Source: Bog-756 sp963745955 (GTDB taxonomy: Bacteria; Actinomycetota; Acidimicrobiia; Acidimicrobiales; RAAP-2). From it: a DNA stretch of 64,000 bases. Shown one piece after another: positions 32,691 through 44,122 of the stretch. The notes below the pieces were generated by a model. That model worked only from the letters and a program-made list of their open reading frames with translations. It had not been told where the DNA came from and ran no database searches. Where the stretch lies: NCBI GenBank assembly GCA_963745955.1, contig CAVUZI010000007.1:62001-126000 (forward strand), given 5' to 3'. Every line of letters begins with the position of its first letter. The first letter of the stretch is position 1. The position numbers and the translations under genes were made by a program.

Positions 32691-34370
32691 TCAGCGGCTC
32701 AACCAGATCTGGGTGGGCCAGATGGCGCCGGTGATCATCCCGTATGCCGGCTTCCCCGAAGGTGTGGTCGGGTTGTTCCAGTTCTGCACCTTGGGCTGGG
32801 CCCCGATGGACCAGACGGCGCGAGCGGTCCAGATGTAGGGGATGTCTGCGCCCATCAACCTGCCGACCTCCTGGTAGGCCTCCGCCGCTTCGGAGGGGAC
32901 CGCTGACTGGCGTCCCTTGAGCAACGCCGCCTCCATCTTCGGGTCGGTGTTGCGGGCCATGTTGACGGAGAACCCCGATTGGCCGGCGTTGGTGGGGCTC
33001 CAGAAGATGTAGTTGAGGTCCGGATGGACTGCACCGAACTGTCGCCAGAGCTGGGCTTCGAAGGTGCCGAGTACGGCGGTGCTGATGATCTCGGCCTGCT
33101 GGACCGTGCTGAGGGTGACCTGCATCCCTGCTTCTTGCAGTTGCGCTTGGAAGTACTCGGCGTCCCTGGTGGCGCTGGGGTCGGGCGTGTGGTTGAGGGT
33201 GATCGACACGGGCCGGCCGGTCTCGTGTCGCACCTCCTCGATCAACTGCTTGGCCTTGGCCGGAGCGGGTCCGGGATAGCCGGTGGCAGCGAAGTAGGGC
33301 GAACCCTCCCCGAACGGCCCGAAGGAAGCCGGGCAGATGCCGTCTTCGATGACCTTCGAGTACTCGGCCGAGCTGACCGCCATGGCCGCCGCCTGGCGCA
33401 CCTTGAGGTTGTCGAAAGGCGGCTTGGACAGGTTGAGGAGGAGGCAGAGCATGTCCGGCTCCCCGGCGATCGTGGAGGAGTCGTCGGTGTAGCCGAGCGA
33501 GCTGTCTGAGCGGAGGCTGCCGGTCACCTGGGAGATGGAGGTGTGCATGACGTCCACTCCACCCGACTGCAGGCTGGCCAGCAGCTGGTCGGCGTCGGGG
33601 ATGGGCTTGTAGGTGATGCTGTCGAGGTACGGGAGGCCGGGGCGCCAGTAGTGCGGATTCCGGGTGGCGGTGAAGTGATCGTTGGGATTCCACGCCTCGA
33701 ACACGAAGGGACCGGTGCCGATCGGGTTGGTCTGGCTACCGGACCTCAGCCAGTTGGGCTCGGCGATGAAGGAGATCTGGCCGCCGATGCCTCCGGCCAG
33801 GTAGAAGTCGAAGGGGACCCACGGCGACTTCATGGTGACGGTGACCACGAGCGAGCTCGGGACCGACACATCGGCGATGGTGGTCAAGGCCGCACCGGTC
33901 AGGCCGGAGGCCTGCTGGAGGGCGAAGTTCTCGGCCACCGCGGCGCCGTCGCACGGGGTGCCGTTGTGGAAGACGAGGTTGGGGCGCATCGTGATCGTCC
34001 ACACCGTGTAATCGGAATTGGGGGTGATCGACTCGGCCAGGTAGGGCTGGACGCTCCCGTCGGCGGCGATGATGGCCAGAGGGTCGAAGACCGTCCGGGC
34101 GTAGAGGATCCCGGTCGTGTCGAACGTGCCCTGGGTGGTGCTGAACCCCTTCTCCTCGGCCTCGGTGCCGAAGATGAGCGCGCCGCCCCGGTTGGGGGTG
34201 GCGGTGCTGATGCCGTTCGGATGACCGCCGGCGCCAGAGGTACCTGAGCCCGAGCCGGCTGCGGAGCTACACGCGTCGAGGATGCCCCCGGCCGCGCCCA
34301 TGACCGCGATGCCGACACCGGCGGCGGCCCCCCGGGCCAAGAACGAACGGCGGTCGATTCGATCAGGCAT
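32691..34370 (-). CDS. Tat-exported lipoprotein, family 5 (peptide/opine) solute-binding protein
   Basis: ATG 34368-34370 gives 559 residues. The N-terminus MPDRIDRRSFLARGAAAGVG is a twin-arginine signal, followed by a Cys (GILDACSSA) that may be lipidated. The mature part has RGGALIFGTEAEEKGF, LAESITPNSDYTVWTITMRPN (the periplasmic dipeptide-binding signature), NPIGTGPFVFEAWNPNDHFT and LCLLLNLSKPPFDNLKVRQA, all typical of DppA/OppA-like SBP_bac_5 proteins. No permease or ATPase genes are adjacent, so it is an orphan subunit. It convergently follows the large secreted protein with 21 bp between the stops. Confidence 0.88.
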   Translation of the reverse strand: MPDRIDRRSFLARGAAAGVGIAVMGAAGGILDACSSAAGSGSGTSGAGGHPNGISTATPNRGGALIFGTEAEEKGFSTTQGTFDTTGILYARTVFDPLAIIAADGSVQPYLAESITPNSDYTVWTITMRPNLVFHNGTPCDGAAVAENFALQQASGLTGAALTTIADVSVPSSLVVTVTMKSPWVPFDFYLAGGIGGQISFIAEPNWLRSGSQTNPIGTGPFVFEAWNPNDHFTATRNPHYWRPGLPYLDSITYKPIPDADQLLASLQSGGVDVMHTSISQVTGSLRSDSSLGYTDDSSTIAGEPDMLCLLLNLSKPPFDNLKVRQAAAMAVSSAEYSKVIEDGICPASFGPFGEGSPYFAATGYPGPAPAKAKQLIEEVRHETGRPVSITLNHTPDPSATRDAEYFQAQLQEAGMQVTLSTVQQAEIISTAVLGTFEAQLWRQFGAVHPDLNYIFWSPTNAGQSGFSVNMARNTDPKMEAALLKGRQSAVPSEAAEAYQEVGRLMGADIPYIWTARAVWSIGAQPKVQNWNNPTTPSGKPAYGMITGAIWPTQIWLSR

Positions 34371-34699
34371 GTCCACTGTTTCCGTCGGGGACGGGGACGA
34401 AACCGGTCCGCGGTTCCGCATCACCGACAATTTCTTCTTACAACCCCATGCGAACGGACCGTCTCGATTCGGGGTCGATGGCTCTGTCACATGCCCAATA
34501 TCGGCCCGGATGGCGCTCGCCTGAAGTGCTGGGTCACCGATCGAGGTCGGACGACCTCAGGGCGGCCCGCTCCACGTGAGTTGGATGAGTAGTTCGTCAT
34601 TCGGCCGCCGGGGAGGACCGGGCGGAGGGACGGCCGGTCCGATGACTGGCGCCTCGATCGTTGCCGCCGGCGCACGAACATGATCGACCGGGGAAGGGG

Positions 34700-35028
34700 G
34701 TGAACTTCGCCGTGGTCGCTGCCGCCGATCCCGCTACCATCAGGGCTCATGCCGCGACCGCGGCTGGAACAATCTTCGACTTCTCGGCGCGGGCGATACG
34801 TCCTTCAAGTACGACCTCGACAGCGAGGAGTCAGATGGTGCTCAAACGGAGTGGGTCTCTGTCTTCTCTCTCACCAACGACGGCACCGTGGTCCACCGGT
34901 ACTCCAGAGGCGCGCAAGTGGCCGACAACGGACGCGAACGTGGCATCGACCGGCTGAGCCCGGTATGGCACCTGCTCGACCTCACGCCCGGTGGCCGGGG
35001 CGACTGGTACCCCTCGCTGAGCTACTAG
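34700..35028 (+). pseudogene. DUF899 (thioredoxin-like) remnant, frameshifted
   Basis: The first frame reads VNFAVVAAADPATIRAHAAT. Then, after loss of one C in ACCGCGG near 34758, the next frame gives RGWNNLRLLGAGDTSFKYDL, SVFSLTNDGTVVHRYSRG and DLTPGGRGDWYPSLSY with a TAG at 35026. This is the C-terminal half of DUF899 proteins. About 100 N-terminal residues, including the cysteine motif, are absent. It is a clear pseudogene with two lesions. Confidence 0.7.
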
Positions 35029-35601
35029 CGCCCCTTCGAGCCGGGTCGGCTCGACCCGACTCACTCGTCGTCTTCAAACGAAAGAGGTGTCGAGTTACTG
35101 CGGGGTAATTTGGCTGACGGTCTGACAGCGTGCCCGGAAGGTGTGGAACCGGGGAGATGACCAACGGCTTGACGGTGCTCCGGATGCCGACCCGACGTGT
35201 CGTGGTCCCGACCGACGGCGGAGTCGGGTCTCGATGGTCTGGTTCCGGGCCCGCACCAGGGGTTTACTCCGGTGGGCGGTATTGCTATTAATGGACGGTA
35301 GGGGTCAGACCCGTTTGAGCGAGGTTCCGCCTACCCGCTTGGGTGTGTCTCCGCTGTCGGGCCGGTCGAGCCGGGTTCCGCCTCCCGGCTCCCGGCCCGG
35401 CACACACTCCGGGGCCCGACCGGAGACGGTGTTGGCCGTTCTCTGGGTCACGCGGAATCCACGCCGCCAGTCCCCTCGCCGTGCCGCCGGACAGATCGGG
35501 CTGGGAAGCCTGCCGGAACCCGTGGCCAGAAGGGCACGGAGGCACCGAGTCCCGCAGGCCACCCGCCCCCAACCTCCTCTCCCTCTGCAGGATGAACCCG
35601 G
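35029..35601. other. Gap of about 570 bp without a recognised gene
   Basis: No domain is recognised in either strand. GGGGTCAGACCCG (around 35306) resembles short palindromic motifs found near IS200/IS605-type or REP elements; it is not enough to call an element. Confidence 0.35.
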
Positions 35602-38600
35602 TCAGGTCACGGTGAGTGTGAACGTCTGCTTGACGCTGCCCCCGCTGTTGGTGGCGGTCACGGTGAGCGTGTAGGTGCCGGCCGTCCTCGGCGTGCCGCT
35701 CAGGGTGATCGTCCCGTTCGACGCACTCGACCAGGTGAGGCCGGCCACCGTCCCGGTGTGGGTGATGGTGGGCACCGGGTAGCCGGTGGAGATGAAGACG
35801 AAACTGAAGGCGGTGCCGTGAACGGCCGAGGCCGACGACGCGCTGGTGATCGCCGGGGGCTGGGACACCGTCAACTTGAAGGCCTGGGTCGCCGTCCCCC
35901 CGGAGTTGGCGGCGGAGATGGTTATTGCGTAGAGCCCCCCGGTTCCCGCATCGGGAGTCCCGGCGAACGTCGCCGTCCCATTGCCGTTGTCGGTGAAGGT
36001 GAGCCCGGCCGGCAGGCTTCCGGCCTCGGTGAGGGCAGGTACCGGCGATCCACTGGTCCTGACGGTGAAGCCGAAGGTGGAGCCCACGGTGGCGGTCTCA
36101 GCCGCCGCAGTGGTGATCGTCGGTGGCCCGGTGACGGTGAGCACGAACGACTGGGTCGTCGCTCCCGCCGAGTTGGTGGCGGTGATGGTGATCGGGAAGA
36201 CACCGGTGGTGTTGGCCGGGCCGGTGATGTCGGCCGTGCCGTCGCCGTTGTTGCTGAACGAGACGCCCGAGGGGAGCTTGCCCGACTCCTTCAGGTTGGT
36301 GGTGAACGTGGCCGACTGGCTGTTGGCCACCGTGGTCACCGTGAAGTCGAAGGTGGCACTTTCGGCCACGGACGTCGATGCCGCGCTGGTGAAGACGGGC
36401 ACGTTGGCGCCCGATGTTCCCGCCGCCTTGATGGTCAGGGTGAAGGTCTGGGTGGCCGAGCCGCCGGTGTTGGTGGCCTTGAGCGTGAGCGTCGACGTGC
36501 CGGCGGCGGCGGAGCCGGAGATGGTGGCCGTCCCGTTGCCGTTGTCCTTGAACGTGACCCCGGAGGGGAGGGTGCCCGTCTCGGTCAGGGCCGCCGTCGG
36601 GTAGGCGGTGGTGCTGACGGTGAACGTGAACGCGGTGGCGGCCGTCTCGGTCACAGTTGCTGGGCTGGTGATGGTCGGCACCTGGCTCACCGTGAGAACG
36701 AACGCCTGGCTGGTCTTTCCGGCTGCGTTGGTGGCGAAGAAGTTGATGTTGTAGGTACCGCTGTCGGTGGCCGCCGGGGTTCCGGAGATGGTGGCGCTAC
36801 CGGCGGCGCCGGCGGTGAAGGTGATGCCGGCGGGCAGGGTGCCACCCTCAGTGATCGTCGGGGCGGTGGTCCCGGTGGCGGTCACCGTGAACGACCCCGC
36901 CACACCGGCGGTGAAGGTAGCCGAAGCCGCACTGGTGATGGCCAGGGACCCGCTGATCACGGTCAGGGTGAAGGCCTGGGTGGACGATCCGTTGGTGTTG
37001 CTGGCCTTGATCGACAAGGGATACGCCCCCACGCTGGCCGAGGTGAGGGTTCCGGTCACGGTGGCGGTCCCGTTGCCGTTGTCCTTGAAGGTGACCCCGG
37101 AGGGAAGGGTTCCGGACTCGGTCAGGGCCGGAGTGGGATTGCCGGAGGTGGTCACGGTGAAGGACGCCGGCTGGCCGACGGTGAAGGTAGTCGATGCCGC
37201 GCTGGTGATGGCCGGCGCCGCTGCCACGTTCAGCGTGAAGGCCTGGGTCACCGTGCCGGTGCCGTTGACGGCGGTGAGGGTGAGCGGGTAGGTGCCGCCG
37301 GTCGTGGCGGTGCCGGCCAGGGTGGCCGTGCCGTTGCCGTTGTTGGCGAAGGTGACCCCGGTGGGCAGGGTGCCGGTCTCACCCAGGGAGGGGGCGGGAT
37401 AGCCGCTGGTGGTCACGGTGAAGGATCCGGCCGCCCCGGGTGCGAACGAGGTCGAGGTGGCGCTGGTGATGGCCGGGGCCTGGCCCACGACGACGGTGAG
37501 GGTCTGGGTGGCGTTCGGGAGCGTTGCCGTTGGCCGCGGTGACGTTGAGGGTGGTGGTGCCGGTGGCCGTCGGGGTCCCCGACAAGAGGGCGGTGCCGTT
37601 GTGCTGGTCGACAAAGGTGAGCCCGGCGGGCAGGGTGCCCGTCTCGGTGATGGCCGGGGTGGGCGAGCCGGTGGTGGTCACGGCGAAGGAGCCGGCCTGG
37701 CCCAGGGTGAAGTCGGCCGTGGTCACGCTGGTGATGGCCGGCGCACTGGATGCACTCACCGTGATGGTGAGGGCCAGGGTGGACGTCGAGTCATCGCTGA
37801 CGTTGGTGGCCGTGACGGTCACCGGGTAGGTCCCGGCCGTGCCGGCGGCCGGGGTGCCCGAGATGGTGGCCGTCCCGGTGGTCCCGGCGGTGAAGGTGAG
37901 GCCCTGAGGGCAGGGTGCCCGACTCGGTGATGGTGGCGGCCGGGTACCCGGTGGTGGTCACCGTGTAGGTGCCGGCGGTGCCCACGATGAAGCTGGCTGT
38001 GGACGCAGAGGTGATGGTCGGGGCCTGTGCGTTGGTCAGGGTGAAGACCTGGGTGGCGGTGCCGTTGGCATTCTTGGCCGTGATGGTGATCGGGTAGGAG
38101 GCCCCGGTGCCGGCGGCCGGGGTGCCCGAGATGGTGGCCGTCCCGTTGCCGTTGTCTGTGAAGGTGATGCCGGTGGGCAGGGCACCGGTCTCGGTGAGGG
38201 CTGGTGCCGGGCTCCCGGTGGTGGTCACGGTGGTGGAAAAGGGCGCACCCACGTTGGAGGCAGCCGAGTTGGCGCTGGTGATGGTCGGGCCTACGTTCTC
38301 GGTGAGGGTGGTGGTGCCGGTGCCGGCCACACTGGTCCAGCCCTGAGAGCTGGCCGTCATAGGCCGATCCGAAGGCGCTGCCGCCGACCGTGGTGCCGGG
38401 GGGCACGGTGACGGGCACGTTGACCGCTCCGGTGCCGGTGTTGGTCACCGTGACCACGCCGTTCTCCTCGGTGGCCTTGACCGTGCCCGCCGTCTCCGCC
38501 GCCGACCAGGCCGTCTGGTCGGCCAGCACCTGGCCGATACCGCCCAGGGTCAGCTGCTGATAGGGGGTGTCGGCGGTGAAGTAGGAGTCGTACTCCGAGA

Positions 38601-41077
38601 TCAGCGGGTTGAGGACCTCGTAGAGGGTCCCGTCACCGTCGGTGCCGGGCTGGGCCGTGGCCGCGGGCACGTAGTTAGCGGGGGGCAGGGTGGTCGAGTA
38701 CGGCGGTGTCCCCATGGTGTTGGTCTGGTGGACGTAGCTGACCTCGGGGTCGTTGGACAACATGTTGGTGAACATGCCCGAGACGACCTGGTTGATGACC
38801 TCGGGGAAGGTGTAGAGCGTCGAAGCACAGGTCGTGGTGGAGGTGTCATGGCACTGGGAGTCGGGGGCCACCGAGGTGTAGAGGGTGTTGTACTCGTCGA
38901 GCTCCTGGGCGTTGGTGGCCACGTTGTAGAAGACGTTGATGGGGTGCCGGGGGGCCACCTGGGAGGTTCCGTCGACGAAGGGCTGGCCGGCGGCATAGGT
39001 GGCCCCGGTGTAGGTGGCCCCGATGCCGAAGGCGTCATTGGCCGGGTCGGGGTAGGCCTTGGAGGCATCGGCCCCGACGGTGGTGATCCCGACCGCGGTG
39101 AGGGCGCTGCTGAAGTAGGGGTTCTGCTCCCAGGGCAGCTCGTTGGCGTTCTCCACGATGGGCGGGGTCCAGCCCGCGGGCATGGGGGTGTCGAGGTAGG
39201 TCACCCCGGCCGGCGCCCCGGTGGTCCCCCCGGTGTCGGTGAAGGTGAGCTCCTGCTCGCCGGCACACGAGGTGGGGGCATAGGTCGGCCCCGAGCACAC
39301 CGTGGCCGTCTGGGCCGGGCTGGTGTCGCCGGAGCTGTTGTCGGGCAGGGTGGCAGAGTCCGGGGTGGCATAGGTGCCGATCTCGGTCCAGGACCCGGCC
39401 TTCCCGCCACTGACCGGGGCCCGGTAGACGATGTAGTTGGCCGCGTGGCAGATGGACTGCCACACCAGGTCGACCGACCCGGTCGACCCGGTCACCACCA
39501 CCGGGGCGAGGTCACCCTGGAGGCCGTCGGTCACGTAGGCCTGGGACTGGTCGGTGGTGGTCGAGTCGGCCCCGTTGAACTGGTCGGTCACCGCGTACTC
39601 GTAGGTGCCGCCGGCCAGGGTCCCACCGGTCGTGTTGGCCGTGGCCTCGTCGAGGTCGGGCGGGTCGACCGTGGCCGGGGTGCCCGGGTCGAGGTCGGCG
39701 AAGCCCGAGTGGTTGCCGGGCACGAACACCTGGGGGTTGTAGGTCCCATAGGGATTGGCCACGTCTCCGGCCCCCGAGGCGATGGTCTGCTCGGGCAGGC
39801 CGAGGCCCCCGGTGCCGGCCGTCGCCCCCGGGGCGGCGGTGACATCGGAGGTGTTCTCGTTGAGCTCGGCCTCGATGTAGTCCTGCGTGGCACAGCCGAC
39901 GTCGAGGTAGGGGGTGTCATAGGTGTGGCTGAGCCAGCCGAAGTCGTCCGAGTAGGGCTTGCCCGTGGCCGGATCGGTGGCCTGGAACTGGGCCAGCAGC
40001 GGGTCGGGCCCACAGGTGCCGGCGGCATCGCCGGCGGCAGTCGCAGGCGGCCGGCTCGCCGGGCAGGTCGAGCTCGCCGTTCTGGTACTCGACGGTGCCC
40101 CCGTAGTTGAACAGCTGGTCGAGGCGGAAGGCGGTGGCCGGCTCACCGGCCGGGCGGGCGGTGGTCGCCTTCTCCTGGGTCGGGTTGGACCAGTCGGCCG
40201 AGCTGATGACGTCGGCCGCATCCATGCGCTGGGAGTCGGCGTCCGAGTAGTCGTTGTCGTGGACGGCCGTCGACCAGGCGTTGTCGGGGGTGAAGGTGTC
40301 GTCGATGTCCACCTCGACGTAGTGGCGGTCGATGCCGAGATGGGAGTCCTCGGTCACCCAGTTGATGAGACCGGGGGCCAACAGCTCCCACTGGAGCTGG
40401 GTGGCGTTGTAGTCGAAGCCGAGCTCGAGCTCGGCCACGTTGGCCTGGGGGTCGGTCGAGGGGTGCTGGTAGACACCGGCCAGGACCTGGCCCGAGGCGT
40501 TGTCCAGCCACGGGGTGAACGGGGCCCCGGCGGTGACCGTGGCCGGGTAGCCGTAGGTGCCGGTGGCAAAGGGGATGGGCCCGGCCAACTCGGGCAGGGC
40601 GGCCAGCCCGGCCGCGGTCAGGGTCCCGGTGGTGCCGTCGAGGGCGCCGGACGAGGCGAGGGTGATCCCGAGGTAGGGGGCCGTGTACCCGTCGATCTGG
40701 CGCACCCCGAACGAGGCCTCATAGGCATCGAGGGCGGTGAATGTGTTCGCGGCGAAGGCGGCCGGCGAGTCGGCGATGACCACCGCGTTGAAGTTGCCCA
40801 CCGAGCCGGTGGTGAGGGCCGGGAGGGTGACCGTGTAGGACCCGTAGGTGGTGGTGTTGGTGGCGGTGACCTCGGTGTAGGCCACCCCCTCCTGGGTCAA
40901 CGCTGACTGCCATGCCGCCGTGGTCGGGTCGGTTGACCCCGCGCCGATGAGCAGCACATTGAGGCTGAGCTCCACCGGGGTGGCGGAGGCGGCCGCCTTG
41001 GCCACCACCGACAACATGCCAAGCCCCAAAAGGGCGGCCATCGTGACGGTGATTGTCGGCCGCAAGAAACGATTCAT
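35602..41077 (-). pseudogene. Giant secreted polysaccharide-deacetylase-like/Ig-repeat protein, broken by four frame changes
   Basis: ATG 41075-41077 begins MNRFLRPTITVTMAALLGLG, a signal peptide. A first domain contains HYVEVDIDDTF and FGWLSHTYDTPYLDVG, resembling NodB/Agd3-type polysaccharide deacetylases. A fibronectin-like stretch (ICHAANYIVYRAPVSGG) and about ten repeats of about 90 residues (PxITSAxxxxF...TGTLPxGxTFxxNGxGTATxSG) follow to the stop at 35602. The reading frame shifts near 40045, 38345, 37903 (CAGGG with one G too many) and 37520. Both sides of every shift continue the same protein, so the original gene was about 1,825 residues. Either the sequence is erroneous at short runs or the gene is recently dead. 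Confidence 0.75.
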
Positions 41078-41471
41078 TGGTTTTTTTCCGACCTTCCGAG
41101 AGTTGAGTCCGCGCACATCAGACGAAGCCCCCCTCCCCTCAAGGTAAGGCAGCCTGGGGGGCACCACTACCCTGCACATCGCGACGCGACCCTCTTTTTT
41201 GGAGTGTCAAGCCCGGGGCATAGGCCGGGTGCGTCGCCGGCCGGCGAAGGTAGGAGGCAGGATTCGTGCGGACAGGCACGACCAGGCGGTCCCGACGAGT
41301 CCAGGCGGAGCGCCCGGAGCCCGATGACCGTGCCTGCGGTGCCACGCCTGTCACCGTGAGTGGTCTGACGAGGACCCCGTGCACCTTCAAGTCTCCCGAC
41401 CGACGCACACCCCATCGACCGGGGAGACGATGCCGCGGACAGACGGCTCGTAGACACACGGGGACGGACGT
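41078..41471. other. Gap of about 390 bp without a recognised gene
   Basis: Upstream of the giant secreted gene. GGAAGGTCGGAAAAAAACC lies directly before its ATG and may act as a weak ribosome-binding site. Nothing else is recognised. Confidence 0.35.
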
Positions 41472-42843
41472 CTAGGCCCCGACCAGTTCGAGCGTACGCT
41501 CCGACAGACAGAGGCCGAGTTCCCGGCGGGAACTGACCCCGAGCTTGGTAAAGACCTTACGGAGGTGCCACTCGACGGTACGCTGGGATCTCGGAATTCG
41601 TGAAACGGTCGCCGGCCAAGCGGGCGATCAGATCCTCCTGTGCGGTCAGGTCCCGGCACGTCTCGACTCTGCGCTTTCGTACGGTCTCTCCGGTGGCCAG
41701 GGCCTCGCGCCGAGCACGCTCGGCAAACGCATTCGCTCCCAGGGCGTCAAACATTTCAGACGCCCTGTGCAACTGCTCCCGGGCATCGACCCTTCTGCTC
41801 TCTCGTCGGAGCCATTCGCCATAGAGCAGATGCGACCGGGCCAGCTCGACCTTGATCCGGGTTCGGGCGAGTCGTCCGACCGCCTCGCGGTAACCGGTCT
41901 CAGCGGCCGCACCGTGGCTCACGAGGGCGCGGGAACGGGCTTCAATGCCGAGTGCCCATTCGGTCCCACTTGCCTGAGTCCTCTCCGACAGTCGGGCGAC
42001 AGCATCAACGGCGATCTGCCGCTGCGATGTCCGTATCGCCGATTCCACCAGCTCGATGAGTGCCGCTCCGAAGAGTCCGAACTCGTCGTACGCGCAAGCT
42101 CGCTTGCTGGATTCAAATGCTTCCTTGTACTGCCCGAGACCGTTCGCCTGCACGGCCCTCGAATACTCGGCCTCGAAGATGGTCCGGCCCTTGGCACGGC
42201 TCCCCGCCTCGTGACTGCCGAGCTGCATCAGATGTTCAAATCCGTGTCGTCCGGAGAGCGGGAGCGTCTCTACCCGGCTGCCGTCGTAGAAGCTCAGCGT
42301 GCTGCTCGAGACTGCGGCCGCCGGCTCGAGAACCTCGTCCTCCCATAGATCCATGGCCGTCCGGACGACCAACCACTGCCACTGCTCGGTGTCGGCTGCG
42401 GCGTCAGCATCACCGCATGCCTGCAGCGCGCACCGAAGCTTGGACACACTTTCCTTGTATCCGCCCATGAACCGAACGATCAGCCCATCCAGCAGCTGGT
42501 CGACGGGCCGCAGCGACGGTGACGCTGGAAGAGTGGCTTGGGCCGCCTCGGCGACGGTAGCCGCATCCCGCAGGCCGCCCAACGGACCCGCGCAAACGGC
42601 AGCGCCCAACGCCTTGAGATAGAGCTCGCGAGCAAGTTGCTCATCGAGCGGTGACAGCCGTTGAGCCGCACGAAGGAGCAAATCCTGATTGGGCTCACCT
42701 AAGAGCTGATCGACCCGGCCTCGGTCTGCTGTGACCGCATTCCAGGTGCCATCGAAATCCTGGGATCCGCCTGGAGCGGGTGCCGATGATAGGAAACGCC
42801 TCGAATAGAGACCACGGCTTTCTCTCGTTGATGTTCTCGACAT
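41472..42843 (-). pseudogene. LuxR/LAL-type regulator fragment with a deletion in the HTH
   Basis: The long frame (42843-41557) carries TPR-like helices of large LuxR regulators (LLLRAAQRLSPLDEQLAREL, LLDGLIVRFMGGYKES). It ends with LTAQEDLIARLAGDRFTNSEI and then goes out of frame. The next frame continues QRTVEWHLRKVFTKLGVSSR and ends with TAG at 41472-41474. About seven residues (about 20 nt) between NSEI and QRT, normally the second half of the scaffold helix, are missing. The N-terminal AAA ATPase half (usually about 500 residues) is absent. The gene is therefore truncated and HTH-disabled. Confidence 0.72.
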
Positions 42844-43350
42844 TTCTCCCTTTCCGGATCAAGTCAATAGGGGCGAAATAGCATCGCCGCCCGCTGGAAG
42901 GCATGGTGCGCCACATCGAGGCCGGTCGCATCACGCGCGGCGCGTAGTCGTTTGCCGGGCATCGGATGCGGTCGTGGCGGGAAGGCCGGAGGAGGCTCTT
43001 CCGTCCCGCGCGAATCGGACCGACCACGTCCTACCAGGACCTCCATGAGACACGGGCTTCCTGTCGATGACGAGGATGTCGCCCGGTGGATATTCTTGAC
43101 GTTTCATACCGGATTGCTCGTCTTACGTCGGCGGCTCAGTAAAGATGACCGGAGCGGTCAGGAATAAGACCGACCCTCGGATCGATTGTCGGCGTCCCCT
43201 CCCCCTGGGGCGGTGGCGATCTGAGTGCGGTGGCCGCGTCTGCAATCCATCCACATAGCCGCGACGGGAACGCCTTCTTTCCCGCGCCCGGAACCAGGGC
43301 CGGCAAGGGAGTCTTCGCCACAGGATGCGGGACACATCAGAGGAGGTCCG
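42844..43350. other. Gap of about 500 bp without a recognised gene
   Basis: No family is recognised in any frame. GAGGAGGTCCG at its right end is the ribosome-binding site of the haloperoxidase-like pseudogene. Confidence 0.35.
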
Positions 43351-43985
43351 ATGAACCAAACCAACAAGTCGTCATCCAACCCTCGTTGATGGCGGCGACT
43401 ATTGGTCCCCATCACCATTGTCGTGGCCTTCGTCACGGCTGGGTTGGTGGGCGTGACCGGTGCCAACCCGTCGACAGCCTCGGCGGTCGCACCCCGCGGC
43501 CCGGTCGGAACCCGCGGCCCGTCGGAGGGCCGACCGGAGGATTCGCCGATCCGATGCTGGTCAGCCAGTGGTACACCATCACGAACCAGCCGGTGACCGC
43601 GGCCGCCTTCCCGCGACCGGTGACCCAGAGCGATGCCTGGTCGGTCTCGTGGCTGGCCGCGGCCCGAACCGTGGACGCCGGCTTCAGTCCGTCCTTCGAG
43701 GAGGCCGCTCGCCGCCTTCCAGGTGGTCACGACGGACGCCCTGATCGCCATCTACCACGCCAAGTACGAGTACCGCGCGGGCGGCTGGTGACCGCCATCC
43801 GGGAAGGAAGCCCCGGTGTGACGCCGGATCCGACCTGGACGCCGCTGTTCACCACGCCGCTCCATCCCGAGTACCCGAGCGGGCACGGTGGGTACACGGG
43901 CGCGGCCCAGGCCATCCTCACCGCTTTCTTCGGACCGGTGGCCCCGGCCTCGGTGAGTGCGACGAGCCCGACGGAGGATGTGAGC
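43351..43985 (+). pseudogene. Secreted vanadium-haloperoxidase-like pseudogene
   Basis: ATG 43351 with a strong GAGGAGGTCCG opens MNQTNKSSSNPR, then a TGA (43387-43389) interrupts. The same frame continues WRRLLVPITIVVAFVTAGL, a signal peptide. Near 43540 the frame changes to DPMLVSQWYTITNQPVTAAA and QSDAWSVSWLAAARTV. Near 43712 it changes again to AFQVVTTDALIAIYHAKYEY, and near 43785 once more to LVTAIREGSPGV ... HPEYPSGHGGYTGAAQAIL. The last segment carries the PSGH motif of PAP2/haloperoxidase active sites. The middle and the C-terminal His region are missing. Loss of function is certain if the sequence is correct. Confidence 0.72.
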
Positions 43986-44041
43986 AGCTTGTGGGGTTGG
44001 CTTGCCGCAACGGGCGTTGCGCTGTTTACCTCTCTTGCGGT

Positions 44042-44091
44042 GCCAGGTCCGTCGAGCAATGGTTTCCGCCAACTTTTGCTCCGGACCTGGC
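44042..44091. repeat. 50-bp near-perfect hairpin
   Basis: GCCAGGTCCG (44042-44051) and CGGACCTGGC (44082-44091) are perfect 10-bp arms. Inside, GAGCAA pairs with TTGCTC after a two-base bulge, leaving a 16-base loop. It lies just past the haloperoxidase pseudogene and before the end of a convergent gene, so it could be a bidirectional terminator or the end of a small element. Confidence 0.65.
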
Positions 44092-44122
44092 CCCTTTCGC
44101 CGGCGCACGTAGAGGAGAGCGG

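Noticed and set aside
35296..35320. IS200/IS605- or REP-like element from GGGGTCAGACCCG
   Set aside because: Short motif only, no transposase gene or matching ends.
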